Source of the DNA: Antiquaquibacter soli
GTDB taxonomy: Bacteria; Actinomycetota; Actinomycetes; Actinomycetales; Microbacteriaceae
NCBI RefSeq assembly: GCF_030580675.1
Contig: NZ_JAUQUB010000001.1
Coordinates: forward strand, 1,736,001 to 1,800,000
Length of the DNA stretch: 64,000 nt
Direction of reading: 5' to 3'
Positions 26,744 to 37,017 of the stretch are shown here, piece after piece; the first letter of the stretch is position 1, and the number at the start of each line of letters is the position of its first letter. Made by a program: the position numbers and the translations under genes. The notes under the pieces were generated by a model that made no database searches, was not told the origin of the DNA, and saw nothing but the letters and a program-made list of their open reading frames with translations.

Positions 26744-28153
26744 TCACGGGCCCTCCGCGACCGCGCCCACGGCCCCCGCGGGCGTCTGGAACGGGCGCAT
26801 CGACATGCCGCCGCCGCCTCGGATGGACACCACCCGGTCGCCATCGAACTCGTAGGTGATCAGCTCGCCGGGCGACCCGAAGCCGCTGCCGGAGACGAAG
26901 CGGAGGGCATCCGGGCCCACGACCTCGAGCGTGTCCGTCCCGACGAGCGGCGCCGGCGCACCCGGGTGGATCGCGAGGATCCGCTCCCCGAGCTGCGCGA
27001 CATCCATCACTCCCCACATGTTCGCAAAGCGACCCGTGAAGCGGGAGGCGTCCGGCGTCGATGCCGTGGCCGGCTTCTCGGTCGCGTGATCGAGGAGCGC
27101 GAGGATGCCCTGCGAGAGCTCCGCGGCGGGGCCGTCGACCGCGTTCGTGAGCACGCTCACGACGAGGCCGGTGTGGGGGTCGAGGATGGTCCGGGTGATG
27201 TGGCCCGGGTATCCGCCGCTGTGGCCGATCACGTCGTGCGACCCGATCGTCTCGGAGATCATGCCGAGTCCGTAGTAGGCGGCGGTCGGCTCGTCGGGGT
27301 CAGAGTGCCACTCCCGGCGCTGCTGCAGGCGCTTGCTCGCATCCGTCAGCATCGTCTCGTCGCCGAACGCGTGGGCTGCGAAGTAGGCCGTGAGGTCCTC
27401 GGCGGTCGAGTAGAAGCCGGTCGCCGCCGCCATCGCGCGAGTGTCGACGTGGTCGACGCGGATGCGGGAGCGCGAGGTGTGGAGCCCGGTGTGAGCCGCC
27501 GCGTACTCGCTCGCTCGCGAGGCATCCCACTCCGGCCCCGTGTTGGAGAGACCGAGCCGCGTGCAGATCTCCTCAGCGACGTACTGGTTGTAGCTGCGGC
27601 CGGACGCGGCGGCGACGATCATCCCGAGCAGCGAGTACCCGATATTCGTGTACTTGAACTTCTCGTTGCGCTCGAGCACCTTCCCCTCGTCGAGCAGGAT
27701 GCCCGTGAGCTCGTCCTCGTCGGGGAAGGGCCGTGAGTGCTGCCAGTAGTCGCCGTCGAGTCCGTCGCGGATGATGCCCGCGGAGTGCCCGAGCAGGTCG
27801 CGGACGGTCACCTCGGCGAGCGGCGATGACTCGAGGGCCGGCACGAATGACGAGGCGAGGTCGTCGAGGCGCAGCGCCTTGGACTCCGCGAGCTGCATGA
27901 TCGCGGTCGCCGTGAAGGTCTTGGAGTGCGAGGCGACACGGAACAGGTGCGACGTGGTGAGCGGAGCGCCCGTCTCGATGTCGGCGACACCGACGGCACC
28001 CGAGAGCTGGACGGCGCCGTCGAAGCGCACCGCGTACTGCACCCCGGGCACGCGCAGCGCCCACGCCCGGTGGGCGATCCAGGACTCCACGTAGGGAAGG
28101 GCGGCGCGCAGGCTCGCGAGCTGCTCGGCGGTGTAGGGCGGGGTGGGGGTCAC
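26744..28153 (-). CDS. serine hydrolase, beta-lactamase/DD-peptidase fold
   Basis: 469 residues, class C beta-lactamase superfamily. The catalytic SxxK is S75-H-S-K78 (FRVASHSKTF), the YxN motif is YTN in KFKYTNIGYS, and the HxG motif is HSGG in VIGHSGGYPGH. A beta-rich C-terminal domain of about 100 residues follows, as in D-aminopeptidases and esterases of this group. There is no signal peptide, so it acts in the cytoplasm. Its place within a peptide-import operon suggests it cuts imported peptides, perhaps with D-residues. Beta-lactam resistance is not implied. The start is GTG. Confidence 0.87.
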   Translation of the reverse strand: MTPTPPYTAEQLASLRAALPYVESWIAHRAWALRVPGVQYAVRFDGAVQLSGAVGVADIETGAPLTTSHLFRVASHSKTFTATAIMQLAESKALRLDDLASSFVPALESSPLAEVTVRDLLGHSAGIIRDGLDGDYWQHSRPFPDEDELTGILLDEGKVLERNEKFKYTNIGYSLLGMIVAAASGRSYNQYVAEEICTRLGLSNTGPEWDASRASEYAAAHTGLHTSRSRIRVDHVDTRAMAAATGFYSTAEDLTAYFAAHAFGDETMLTDASKRLQQRREWHSDPDEPTAAYYGLGMISETIGSHDVIGHSGGYPGHITRTILDPHTGLVVSVLTNAVDGPAAELSQGILALLDHATEKPATASTPDASRFTGRFANMWGVMDVAQLGERILAIHPGAPAPLVGTDTLEVVGPDALRFVSGSGFGSPGELITYEFDGDRVVSIRGGGGMSMRPFQTPAGAVGAVAEGP

Positions 28154-28172
28154 TGCGGGGTCCGTTCTTGTC

Positions 28173-29060
28173 TCAGGTGTTGCGGCGGGGGTCGAGCGCG
28201 GCGCGCAGCGAGTCCCCCAGGACGATGACGCTCAGCACGGTCACGGCGAGGAAGATCGACGGGAACAGCAGCAGGTGCGGAGCGAGCTGGAACTTCGACT
28301 GCGCGCTCGCGAGCTGCAGGCCCCACGAGATCGCGGGCGATTCCAGTCCGATGCCGAGGTAGGTGAGGGTCGACTCCGAGACGATGACGGAGCCGATCAT
28401 GATGGTGGCGACGACGATCACCGGCGCGAGCGCGTTCGGCAGGATGTAGCGCGTCACCACCCGCCACCAGCTGAGCCCCATCGTGCGGGCCGCGAGCACG
28501 TACTCCGAACCGGTGATGCCGCGCACCGAGCTCCGGACGAGGCGGGCGAGCAGCGGCCACGAGAACAGGGCGAGCACGAGGGAGACCGAGAACACCGTGC
28601 GCTCGGAGACGCTGTTGAGCACGACGATCGCTCCGAGCAGGAACGGGAACCCGAGGAAGATGTCGGTCAGCCGAGAGATCACGCTGTCCGCCCACCCGCC
28701 GCGCGTTCCGGCGATCGTTCCGAGCACGACCGCAACGAGCAGCGACAAGACCGTCGTCAGCACGCCCACCGCGATCGACGACTGCGTCCCGTAGATCACA
28801 TTCGCGTAGACATCGCAGCCCTGGACGTCGAAGCCGAAGGGGTGACCCGGCTCGGGTCCGTCGATACTCCGTGACAGGTCGCACACCCTCGGGTCTCCGT
28901 TGCCGAAGAGCCCCGCGAAGAAAGCCGGGAGAAGCGCGATGAGCAGCAGCAGCCCGAGCGCAGCGAGCGGGACGATCACGCTCGGTCGGCGCAGGATGCG
29001 CACCCACATGCCGCGGCCGCTGCGCGCGGGCGCTGTCGTGTCGAACAGGGCCTCAGTCAT
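28173..29060 (-). CDS. peptide ABC transporter permease, DppC type
   Basis: 295 residues with six helices. The N-terminal domain PFGFDVQGCDVYANVIYGTQ and the EAA loop AARTMGLSWWRVVTRYILPN are typical of DppC/OppC. It pairs with the DppB-type permease, whose stop overlaps its start by eight bases. Confidence 0.93.
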   Translation of the reverse strand: MTEALFDTTAPARSGRGMWVRILRRPSVIVPLAALGLLLLIALLPAFFAGLFGNGDPRVCDLSRSIDGPEPGHPFGFDVQGCDVYANVIYGTQSSIAVGVLTTVLSLLVAVVLGTIAGTRGGWADSVISRLTDIFLGFPFLLGAIVVLNSVSERTVFSVSLVLALFSWPLLARLVRSSVRGITGSEYVLAARTMGLSWWRVVTRYILPNALAPVIVVATIMIGSVIVSESTLTYLGIGLESPAISWGLQLASAQSKFQLAPHLLLFPSIFLAVTVLSVIVLGDSLRAALDPRRNT

Positions 29061-29979
29061 GGCGGATCCTCGGGTCGAGGGCGGCGTGGAGCAGGTCGAC
29101 GAGCACGCTCGTCACCAGGAAGACGAGGATGAGCGCCGTCGAGATACCTACGACGGTCGGGCCCTCGTGCGAGCGGATCGCCCCGAAGAGGAGATTGCCG
29201 ATGCCGGGGAGGTTGAAGATGCCCTCGACGACGACCGCGCCGCCGAGGAGGTAGCCGAGGTCCGTCGCGAGGAACGTGACCGCGGGGATCGCCGAGTTGC
29301 GCAGCACGTGCACGCCGACGACCCGCCGCCGGCTGAGGCCCTTCGCCCGAGCGGTGCGCACGTAGTCCATTCCGAGGTTGTCGATGACCGACGAGCGCAT
29401 GAGCCGGGAGACCACCGCGAGGCCGTAGAGCGCGATGACTGCGGCGGGCAGGATGAACGCCACCGGCCACCCCGCCTTGTCCCCCGCCACCGGCAGGATG
29501 CCCCACCGCACGCCGAACAGCAGCTGCGCCGACACCCCCACGACGAAAACAGGGATCGCTGTGGCGAGAATCGTCGTCACGAGGATCGTGCGATCGATCC
29601 AGGTGTTGCGCTTGAGCGCGGCGACGAGGCCGAGACCGAGACCGACGACGATCTCGATCGCCCACGCCGAGAGCGCGAGCACGAGCGTCACGGGCCACGC
29701 GCGGAGGATCTGCGCTCCCACCGGTCGGCCGGAGAAGTCGGTGCCGAAGTCCCCCGTGAAGAGACCGCCGAGGTAGCGGAAGTACTGCACGAGGAGCGGG
29801 TCGTCCAGGTGGTAGGCGGCACGGAGGGTCGCGATCGTGGACTCGGCGATCGGGCGCTCCCCCGCGAGCGCGCGGATCGGATCCCCCGGCAGCGCGAAGA
29901 CCATCGCGTAGATGACGAACGTCACCCCGAAGAAGACGATGACGAGTTCGAGGACCCGCCCGCCGATCACCTTGGCCAT
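29053..29979 (-). CDS. peptide ABC transporter permease, DppB type
   Basis: 308 residues. The first helix GRVLELVIVFFGVTFVIY is followed by the extracellular loop with LAGERPIAESTI and the EAA loop TARAKGLSRRRVVGVHVLRN. The ATG at 29979 overlaps the stop of the M14 gene by four bases; a longer reading from 30099 would only add an Arg-rich stretch unlike the family. Confidence 0.93.
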   Translation of the reverse strand: MAKVIGGRVLELVIVFFGVTFVIYAMVFALPGDPIRALAGERPIAESTIATLRAAYHLDDPLLVQYFRYLGGLFTGDFGTDFSGRPVGAQILRAWPVTLVLALSAWAIEIVVGLGLGLVAALKRNTWIDRTILVTTILATAIPVFVVGVSAQLLFGVRWGILPVAGDKAGWPVAFILPAAVIALYGLAVVSRLMRSSVIDNLGMDYVRTARAKGLSRRRVVGVHVLRNSAIPAVTFLATDLGYLLGGAVVVEGIFNLPGIGNLLFGAIRSHEGPTVVGISTALILVFLVTSVLVDLLHAALDPRIRHD

Positions 29980-31382
29980 CAGTCGTCGGCCCCCAGTCCG
30001 TGGAACGCCGCCGCGAGGAGCGCCCCGTACTGCACCCCGACGACATCGGCGACCGGGATGACGGTGGCGGTCGTCGCCGTCGCCGCCTCGACCTGCCACT
30101 CGGCGTAGAGCGACTCGAGCCGGGCGACGAGCCGGCGCAGCGGCGCCGGGGCGACGCCCGCCACGGACTCCGCCTCGAGGGCTCGCAGGAGCATCCCTCC
30201 GTAGCGCAGCCGGAAGCAGTGCACGAGGTCCTCGTTGCCGAAGCGCTCGGCGATGGTGGCCCCCCGCTCCGATTCCGGCTCCGCTGCCCGGGCGCGGTCC
30301 ATCGCGCCGATCTCCGCGAGCATGGGCACGAAGACCCGGGACGCCGTGAGGAACGGCGAGACGATGGAGACGTGCTCCTCGGCCTCAGCCAGGATGGCGC
30401 CGAGTTGCTCGGACGCGTCGATGAGGCGACCGCTCGTGCGCGTGACGAGGTCGCGGTAGGTCTCTCCCGCGGGCGACTGGTCGTCCGAGTCGGGATGAGT
30501 CCAGTACGGCAGCTCGGCGACGAGCGAAAGCGTCCCGTAGCGCTCGGCGTACTCGCTCGAGCTCGACCCGCCGACCATCGACGTCGGATCGAGGCCGAGC
30601 CCCTCGAGGTAGTCGTACGCGTCGGTGATCGACCCCGTCCCGTAGATCGCGGGCGCGTAGGTCTCGAGGTACGGGGACTCCGGCTCGCCCGTGTTGAGCG
30701 GCAGGCCGACCTCGGCCGGGATCGCGTGGAGGAGGTCGTGGAGCGCCGGAACCGGGCGGGAGAGGTAGTAGTAGACACCGCCCATCTCGCCGTTGTGGAG
30801 GGCGACGTAGAGGTCGGGACGGGTGCGGTCGATCTCCCGAGCGAGCGCTTGGGTCTCCGGCATCATCCGGTCGAAGTAGGCGTTCTTGTAGGACGTCGGG
30901 AAGGTCCACTCGACCTGCTGGTCGGGCTCGGGGCGGTAGAAGCGCCGCGAGTAGAAGTTGCGGTCCTGCGGGGTGGCGTACCAGCCCTCGTTGAGGCGGG
31001 CGCCGTCGGGATCGATGCAGGGAACGATGTGCCATGCCCCGCCGGACGCCTCGAGCAGCCCCGGGTCGGAGATCAGCTCGGTTGCGAGGTGCAGCGCGGT
31101 GAGGAAGCCGATGGGTTCGTTGGGGTGGACCCCGCCGACGACGAGGTAGGAGCGCTCGCCCGCGCCGATGGTGTAGCCCGGGATCGGCTCGCCTCGCCGG
31201 CTCGTGCCGATCCGGCGTGACTGGACGAGGTCCGGATGCTCGGCCGCGAGGGCGGCGAACGAGCCGAGCAGCTCGTCGATGGCGGGGAAGCCCTCGGCGG
31301 CGGGCACCGCCCGGACTCGGCGGAGGATGTCCTCCGCCGAGCCCGGTGCGGTACCCACCGGCGGGGTGGTGCGGGTTGTCAC
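29979..31382 (-). CDS. M14 family zinc carboxypeptidase
   Basis: 467 residues. The zinc ligands are H86 and E89 in GGVHPNEPIGF and H196 in YVALHNGEMGG; the catalytic Glu is E290 in LVAELPYW. There is no signal peptide, so it acts in the cytoplasm. M14 enzymes remove C-terminal residues or cut the D-Glu/diaminopimelate bond of cell-wall peptides. Between the binding protein and permeases of a peptide importer it probably processes the imported substrate. The start is GTG, 20 bases after the binding-protein gene. Confidence 0.88.
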   Translation of the reverse strand: MTTRTTPPVGTAPGSAEDILRRVRAVPAAEGFPAIDELLGSFAALAAEHPDLVQSRRIGTSRRGEPIPGYTIGAGERSYLVVGGVHPNEPIGFLTALHLATELISDPGLLEASGGAWHIVPCIDPDGARLNEGWYATPQDRNFYSRRFYRPEPDQQVEWTFPTSYKNAYFDRMMPETQALAREIDRTRPDLYVALHNGEMGGVYYYLSRPVPALHDLLHAIPAEVGLPLNTGEPESPYLETYAPAIYGTGSITDAYDYLEGLGLDPTSMVGGSSSSEYAERYGTLSLVAELPYWTHPDSDDQSPAGETYRDLVTRTSGRLIDASEQLGAILAEAEEHVSIVSPFLTASRVFVPMLAEIGAMDRARAAEPESERGATIAERFGNEDLVHCFRLRYGGMLLRALEAESVAGVAPAPLRRLVARLESLYAEWQVEAATATTATVIPVADVVGVQYGALLAAAFHGLGADD

Positions 31383-31402
31383 TGTCGAACTGCTCCGGTC
31401 GC

Positions 31403-32995
31403 CTAGTCGGCCAGGACGATCTTCGAGAGGACCGGGCTGCCCGAGACTGCCGGCAGCTCGAGGACGCGCTCCGAGGTCACGTAGTTGTACGTGTTGGAGA
31501 ACGTCGGCACCGTCGGGAACTCGCTGAGCACGAACTCCTGCACGGCGGCGTAGCCCTCGTAGGAGTCATCCAGCGTCTGCGAGGCGTCAGCCGCGAGCAG
31601 GAGCTCGTCCACCGTGTCGGAGCTGTAGCCGGTGCACAGGTAGCAGCCGCCGCCTTCGGTGAAGAGCGCGCGGAGCGTGCTCTGCTGGCTCGGGTAGAGC
31701 GCGCCCCAGTGGCCGAAGTGCGGACCGGCCACGGTGTGGTCGACGAGCGACTGCCAGTACTCGGCCCAGTCGGTCGTCGGCGAGGCGACGGCGTCGATCC
31801 CGAGGTTCTGCCGGATCTGGTTGGCGTACGCCTCGAAGAGCTCGTCGAGTCCGCTGCCGCCCGGGTAGACGATCGTCATCGTGCCCTCGAAACCGCCGGC
31901 CTCCTCGAGCTTGGCCTGGGCCGCGTCGACGTCGAACTCGCACAGCTCGCCGCAGATGCCCGCGGGGTCGCCGTTCATGTTGGGAGAGGTGAGCGAGTTG
32001 GCCGGGGCGTACAGTCCGCCGTAGATCGCCTCGTTGATCGCCTCTCGGTCGATCGCCATCGAGATCGCCTCGCGCAGGTCCTGGTTCTGCCACTTCTCGT
32101 CCCACAGGGGGAAGCCGATGTAGTCGACTCCGGGCGCCTGCAGCGAGTAGACGTGGTCGTCGCCGAAGTCGGCGATCGCGCTCGTCATCTTCGCGGTCGG
32201 CAGGTAGAGGACGTCGGCGTTACCGGCGAGGACGTCGGTGTAGGCGGTGAGGTTGTCGGTGTACGGGCGGAACGTGATCCCGGCGATCGTCGGGGCGGGC
32301 CCGGCGTAGTCGGCGTACGCGGTGACCGTGTACTCCTCGGTGTCCTCCCACGCCTCGGTCATCTCGAACGGCCCGTTGCCGATGGGCTGGCGGTCATACG
32401 CGTCGAGATCGTCGTACGCGGCCTCGGGCATGGGGTAGAAACCGGTCTGCGCTCCCGTGAGCTGAAGCGGGAACTGGCTGTCCGGTCCCACGAGCTCGAC
32501 GGTGAAGGTGAGGTCGTCGACGACGGTCAGCCCGGACATCGCGTCCGTGGTCGGCTCGCCCTCGGCGGGATTGAGGTCGGTGTAGCCGACGATGGAGGCG
32601 AGCTCCCAGCTGTTCTCCCAGGCGTTCGGCCCGTAGGCGGTGAAGTTCCACGCGTCGACGTACGACTGCGCCGTCACCGGCTCGCCGTTGTGGAAGGTCC
32701 AGCCGTCCTTGAGCGTGATCGTCCAGGTCGTGGCGTCCTCGCTCTCGACGGACTCGGCCGCGAGCATCGAGGTGTTGCCCTCGGCGTCAAGGTCGACGAG
32801 CGGCGAGAAGACGCTCATGACCTGGTCGAACGCGACCGTCTGGCGGCCGGGCGTGAGGTGATCGGGTTCCCCACCGGCGAAGATGAGGATGTCGGAGGAG
32901 GCGTCGGAGTCCGACCCTCCTGCGGCACAGGCGGTGAGGCCGAGAAGCGCGACGGTCGCGATAGCGAGAGCGCGCGCGGGGCGGGGGAATTGCAT
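31403..32995 (-). CDS. peptide ABC transporter substrate-binding lipoprotein
   Basis: 530 residues, family 5 (DppA/OppA). The signal peptide ends in the lipobox LLGLTAC, followed by a Gly/Ser/Asp linker. Family features include the early GGEPDHLTPGRQT and the central WTITLKDGWTFHNGEPV. It captures peptides at the outer membrane face and delivers them to the DppBC-type channel. First gene of the operon. A 21-bp imperfect inverted repeat (TTGAA...TTCAA) is upstream. Confidence 0.93.
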   Translation of the reverse strand: MQFPRPARALAIATVALLGLTACAAGGSDSDASSDILIFAGGEPDHLTPGRQTVAFDQVMSVFSPLVDLDAEGNTSMLAAESVESEDATTWTITLKDGWTFHNGEPVTAQSYVDAWNFTAYGPNAWENSWELASIVGYTDLNPAEGEPTTDAMSGLTVVDDLTFTVELVGPDSQFPLQLTGAQTGFYPMPEAAYDDLDAYDRQPIGNGPFEMTEAWEDTEEYTVTAYADYAGPAPTIAGITFRPYTDNLTAYTDVLAGNADVLYLPTAKMTSAIADFGDDHVYSLQAPGVDYIGFPLWDEKWQNQDLREAISMAIDREAINEAIYGGLYAPANSLTSPNMNGDPAGICGELCEFDVDAAQAKLEEAGGFEGTMTIVYPGGSGLDELFEAYANQIRQNLGIDAVASPTTDWAEYWQSLVDHTVAGPHFGHWGALYPSQQSTLRALFTEGGGCYLCTGYSSDTVDELLLAADASQTLDDSYEGYAAVQEFVLSEFPTVPTFSNTYNYVTSERVLELPAVSGSPVLSKIVLAD

Positions 32996-33100
32996 GGAGC
33001 CTCCCTTGGCCGCCGGCGGCTGCCGCGGCCGTCGTCGGATTCGGGGGTGCCGGTCGGCGTCCCCGTGGTGCTGATCCTCACTCTAGGACCGGTTGACCAC

Positions 33101-33121
33101 TTGAAGTTATCGAAGTTTCAA
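33101..33121 (-). promoter_or_regulatory. possible operator upstream of the peptide operon
   Basis: TTGAAGTT-ATCGA-AGTTTCAA-like inverted repeat, with TTGAA at 33101-33105 and TTCAA at 33117-33121, in an AT-rich patch. A GATAAC lies inside it on the minus strand and could be the -10 box. The regulator could be the operon's own GbsR/MarR protein. Confidence 0.4.
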
Positions 33122-33213
33122 TATGCAATGAATCTTTTACGGCGGGGAAACGTGCGATTAACAAACCGCCCCGGGTGCTGATTTCGGCTCAACCCGACGG
33201 ATGACGCGGAGCA

Positions 33214-33219
33214 TAGGGT
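33214..33219 (+). promoter_or_regulatory. -10 box of the M3 peptidase gene
   Basis: TAGGGT, then GGAGTC, then ATG at 33226. Leaderless start is likely, though GGAG could serve as a ribosome site. Confidence 0.55.
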
Positions 33220-33225
33220 GGAGTC

Positions 33226-35247
33226 ATGAGCAACCCCTTCTTCGAGCCCAGCACCCTCCCCTACGGCATGCCGCCGTTCGCCGAGATCCGGGACGAGCAC
33301 TACAAGCCGGCATTCGAGAAGGGGATGGCCGACCAGCTCGCGGAGATCGCCGCCATCACCCGCCGCCGCGACATGCCCACCTTCGAGAACACCTTCATCC
33401 CGCTCGAGCAGAGCGGGCAGCTCCTCGAGCGCGTCGCCGCGGTCTTCTTCAACAAGGCCTCGGCCGACAGTAACGACTACACGAACGAGCTCGAGGAGGA
33501 GATCGCGCCCCTGCTCGCTGCCCACTCCGACGCGATCAAGCTCGACCCGCAGCTCTACTGGCGCATCAAGACCGTGTACGACACGGTCGAGAGCCTCGGC
33601 CTCGACGCCGAGTCGCGCTACCTCGTCGAGCGCTACTACATGGAGTACACGGTCGCCGGAGCAGGACTCAGCGACGACGACAAGGAGAAGCTCAAGGAGT
33701 ACAACCAGCGTCTCTCCACCCTCACCACCAAGTTCGAGAAGAACCTGCTCGCCGACACCAACGACCTCGCGGTCGTCATCGAGGATGTCGCCGAGCTCGA
33801 CGGGCTCGAACCCGGCGAGATCTCCGCCGCGGCCGAGGCCGCGAGGGAGCGCGGGCTGGAGGGGAAGTACCTCATCACGCTCGTGCTGCCGACCGGGCAT
33901 CCGTTCCTCTCGGCGCTCACCGACCGGACGGTCCGCGAGCGCATCATGGCCGCGTCGCGGGCGAGGGGCAACCGCGGGAACGAGTGGGACAACAGCGACA
34001 TCGTCCTCGAGATCACGCGGCTGCGCGCCGAACGGGCCAAGCTCCTCGGCTTCGACTCGCACGCGGCGTGGGTCACCGCCGACGAGACCGCCAAGAACCC
34101 CGGCAACGTTCGCGCGATGCTCGACCGGCTCGCCGTGCCCGCCGCCCGAAACGCCCGCGAGGAGCAGGCCGACCTCGAGGCGCAAGCCGGTCACCCCATC
34201 GCGGCGCACGACTGGGCCTTCTACACCGAGAAGGTCCGTCAGGCGAAGTACGACGTCGACGAGGCGGCGATGCGCCCTTACTTCGAGGCGGAGCGCGTGC
34301 TGTGGGACGGCGTGTTCTTCGCCGCGACGAAGCTCTACGGCATCCAGTTCACCGAGCGCGACGACATCGTCGCCTACCACCCTGACGTCCGGGTGTTCGA
34401 GGTGACCAACGACGACGGCTCCCCCGTCGGCCTCTACACCCTCGACCTCTACACCCGCGACTCCAAGCGTGGCGGAGCGTGGATGAACTCACTCATCGCC
34501 CAGTCGACGCTGCTCGACCACCCGGTCGTCGTCACCAACAACCTCAACGTGCCCAAGCCTGCCGCGGGCGAGCCCACCCTGCTGACCTACGACGAGGTCA
34601 ACACGTTCTTCCACGAGTTCGGCCACGCTCTCCACGGGCTGTTCGCGCGCGTCACCTACCCGAAGTTCGCGGGAACGAACACCTATCGGGACTTCGTCGA
34701 GTTCCCGAGCCAGGTGAACGAGATGTGGATGCTCTGGCCCGAGGTCCTGGCCAACTACGCCATCCACTACCAGACCGGCGAGCCGATGCCCCAGGAGTTC
34801 GTCGATCGCATCCAGGCCTCGAGCGCCTTCAACGAGGGGTTCCAGACGAGCGAGTACCTCGCCGCAGCGCTCCTCGATCAGGCGTGGCACGCGCTCGGCG
34901 CGGGGGTCGTCATCGACGACGTGCCGACCTTCGAGTCGCGAGCGCTCACCGCCGTCGGCCTCGACAACCCCGCGGTGCCGACGCGCTACTCGAGCACCTA
35001 CTTCGCCCACACGTTCTCGGGCGGCTACGACGCCGGCTACTACTCCTACATCTGGAGCGAGGTGCTCGACGCCGACACCGTCGACTGGTTCAAGGGGAAC
35101 GGCGGACTCACCCGCGAGAACGGCGACCGGTTCCGCCAGCGCCTGCTCGGCGTCGGGGGCTCCAAGGATCCGCTCGAGGCGTTCCGCGACTTCCGCGGCC
35201 GTGACGCGGACATCCAGCCGCTGCTCGACCGCCGAGGACTCAACTAG
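33226..35247 (+). CDS. M3 family metallopeptidase (peptidyl-dipeptidase / oligopeptidase A type)
   Basis: 673 residues, the normal length for Dcp/OpdA. The zinc site is HEFGH at 463-467 ([15 protein letters not shown]) with E492 as third ligand. The C-terminal part has [20 protein letters not shown], typical of M3. There is no signal peptide, so it degrades oligopeptides in the cytoplasm. It is divergent from the peptide-import operon and probably finishes what that operon brings in. Its stop codon shares the sequence CTAG with the convergent LLM gene. Confidence 0.95.
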   Translation: MSNPFFEPSTLPYGMPPFAEIRDEHYKPAFEKGMADQLAEIAAITRRRDMPTFENTFIPLEQSGQLLERVAAVFFNKASADSNDYTNELEEEIAPLLAAHSDAIKLDPQLYWRIKTVYDTVESLGLDAESRYLVERYYMEYTVAGAGLSDDDKEKLKEYNQRLSTLTTKFEKNLLADTNDLAVVIEDVAELDGLEPGEISAAAEAARERGLEGKYLITLVLPTGHPFLSALTDRTVRERIMAASRARGNRGNEWDNSDIVLEITRLRAERAKLLGFDSHAAWVTADETAKNPGNVRAMLDRLAVPAARNAREEQADLEAQAGHPIAAHDWAFYTEKVRQAKYDVDEAAMRPYFEAERVLWDGVFFAATKLYGIQFTERDDIVAYHPDVRVFEVTNDDGSPVGLYTLDLYTRDSKRGGAWMNSLIAQSTLLDHPVVVTNNLNVPKPAAGEPTLLTYDEVNTFFHEFGHALHGLFARVTYPKFAGTNTYRDFVEFPSQVNEMWMLWPEVLANYAIHYQTGEPMPQEFVDRIQASSAFNEGFQTSEYLAAALLDQAWHALGAGVVIDDVPTFESRALTAVGLDNPAVPTRYSSTYFAHTFSGGYDAGYYSYIWSEVLDADTVDWFKGNGGLTRENGDRFRQRLLGVGGSKDPLEAFRDFRGRDADIQPLLDRRGLN

Positions 35248-36239
35248 GCGATCGCGCGCAGGGTCCCGAGCTTCGTGGCGAGATCGGGGCCTTGCGGAGC
35301 GACGATGACCTCGTCGGCACCTGTCGCCGTGGCGAGGTCGTCGATGCGCTGTCGCACGAACTCGCGAGTGCCGATCGCCTGGTGCGAGTTGCGCTCGCGC
35401 ACCCACTCCCGCTCGACCTCCGACCACGGGTACGCCTCGGCTTCCGCGAGAGTGGGGATGCGACCGGGCCGCTCGCCCGACCGCATGCGCACGAAGAGCA
35501 GCCCGTTGGGCAGGGCGAGTCGCTCGGCCTCGTCCGCCGACTCGGCGACGAGTGTCGAGACAGCGACCATCGAGTGCGGCTCCCGTAGCACGACCGACGG
35601 GGTGAACGCCTCGCGGTAGAGGTCGAATGCGACACGGGTGTTCGGCCCTCCCGCGAAGTGGTGGGCGAACGCGAACGGGAGCCCCATCATGCCCGCGAGG
35701 CGCGCGCTGAAGTCGCTCGAGCCGAGCAGCCACAGCTCGGGCGAGTCGCCGAGGCCCGGGACCGCGACGATGCGCGACCCGATGCCGTTCTCGAGCGGCG
35801 GGATCGTGCCGAACCACGCGAGCAGCTCGATGACCTGGTTCGGGAAGTCGTCCACCGACTCCTGCGCCGCGCGCCGGAGCACCGCCGCGGTGAGTCCGTC
35901 GGTGCCGGGTGCCCGGCCGAGGCCGAGATCGATGCGGTCGCCGTGCAGGGCCACGAGCGTGCCGAACTGCTCGGCGATGACGAGCGAGGAGTGGTTCGGC
36001 AGCATGACGCCGCCCGATCCGACACGGATCGTCGACGTCGCCGCGGCGACCGCCCCGATGAGCACGGCGGGGGCGGATGACGCGACGGCGGGCATCCCGT
36101 GGTGCTCCGCCACCCAGAACCGGCGGTACCCGAGCCGCTCGGCCTCCTGCGCCGTCGCGATGGTGTCGCGCAGTGCCTCGGCGTGTGACATCCCCTCGTA
36201 CACGGAGGCGAGATCGAGGACGGAGAGCGGGGCGGTCAT
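35244..36239 (-). CDS. LLM class flavin-dependent oxidoreductase
   Basis: 331 residues of the luciferase-like fold. [19 protein letters not shown] and [19 protein letters not shown] near the N-terminus and [16 protein letters not shown] are the marks of the MsnO8-type group. It would use FMN or F420 for an unknown oxidation. I chose ATG at 36239; an earlier in-frame start gives an unlikely Arg/Pro-rich tail. Convergent with the M3 gene with a four-base overlap. Confidence 0.9.
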   Translation of the reverse strand: MTAPLSVLDLASVYEGMSHAEALRDTIATAQEAERLGYRRFWVAEHHGMPAVASSAPAVLIGAVAAATSTIRVGSGGVMLPNHSSLVIAEQFGTLVALHGDRIDLGLGRAPGTDGLTAAVLRRAAQESVDDFPNQVIELLAWFGTIPPLENGIGSRIVAVPGLGDSPELWLLGSSDFSARLAGMMGLPFAFAHHFAGGPNTRVAFDLYREAFTPSVVLREPHSMVAVSTLVAESADEAERLALPNGLLFVRMRSGERPGRIPTLAEAEAYPWSEVEREWVRERNSHQAIGTREFVRQRIDDLATATGADEVIVAPQGPDLATKLGTLRAIA

Positions 36240-36267
36240 GACAGGGGCAACACCCGGCCCCCGCGGG

Positions 36268-37005
36268 TCATTCCGTAGGCGGCACCGGGTCGAGGGATGC
36301 CACGAGCTCGCCGACGACCGCACTCGGAGCCACTCCCCGCTCCGCCGCGATGCGCGCGAGCCGCTCGGCGGCCTCTCCCTCGAGCCGGACGGTGATCGCC
36401 GCCGCGCCGTCGCGCGTCACCCGCCCGACCACGGGCAGCACGATCGTGCCGAGCACGTCGAGGATCGCGAGCACGCCGAACACCCTCCAGTACCCGTCGC
36501 CGTCATCGCCCGGGATGCGCCCGTCGGTGAGGATCGGGATCGACAGCAGCACGGCGACGAGGGCGATCAGCACGAGCGTGGCCGCGAGTCCCGCCCGCAC
36601 GCCGCCGTTGCGGCGATCGCCGAGCAGGAGCAGGAGGTTGGCGTGGGCGAGGCTCAGCGCCGCGATCGACAGCACGGCGAAGGCCTTGAGTGCCGCCTCC
36701 CACTCGTCGCCCCAGCTCTCCCAGCTCCGCCAGATGAGCACAGCGCCCAGCACGAACGCGAGGGCCGACACGGCGATGCCCACGAAGCCGACGATGCGCT
36801 GGGCGCGGCCGACGACGGCGAGGTGGCACAACGCGGTGATCGAGAACCCCGCGAGGAGCAGGGTCGTGAGCAGGATCTTGCCCTGCAGCTCGCCGAACTC
36901 GCCCGTGAGGAGCGTGACGATACCGAAGAGGGCGGCGATCGACAGCGAGACGACGATGAAGACGATCGCGGTGCGGCGGAATCCCTTGAGCGACGGCGCA
37001 GTCAT
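36268..37005 (-). CDS. multi-pass membrane protein with ribbon-helix-helix-like C-terminus
   Basis: 245 residues. About six membrane helices fill residues 10-195. The last 45 residues are soluble and read as strand-helix-helix ([20 protein letters not shown], then [16 protein letters not shown]), like a CopG/Arc DNA-binding domain. Membrane proteins with such a tail are unusual; it could bind DNA at the membrane, or the match may be chance. The ATG is six bases after TAGGCT, whose TAG is the BenE stop codon. Confidence 0.7.
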   Translation of the reverse strand: MTAPSLKGFRRTAIVFIVVSLSIAALFGIVTLLTGEFGELQGKILLTTLLLAGFSITALCHLAVVGRAQRIVGFVGIAVSALAFVLGAVLIWRSWESWGDEWEAALKAFAVLSIAALSLAHANLLLLLGDRRNGGVRAGLAATLVLIALVAVLLSIPILTDGRIPGDDGDGYWRVFGVLAILDVLGTIVLPVVGRVTRDGAAAITVRLEGEAAERLARIAAERGVAPSAVVGELVASLDPVPPTE

Positions 37006-37011
37006 CCCGTC

Positions 37012-37017
37012 AGCCTA
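37012..37017 (-). promoter_or_regulatory. -10 box that contains the BenE stop codon
   Basis: Minus strand TAGGCT: TAG (37017-37015) is the BenE stop codon, GACGGG follows, then ATG at 37005. Confidence 0.6.

Noticed and set aside
26744-28153. A beta-lactamase conferring resistance
   Set aside because: The protein has SxxK, YxN and HxG but no signal peptide, and lies in a peptide-import operon.
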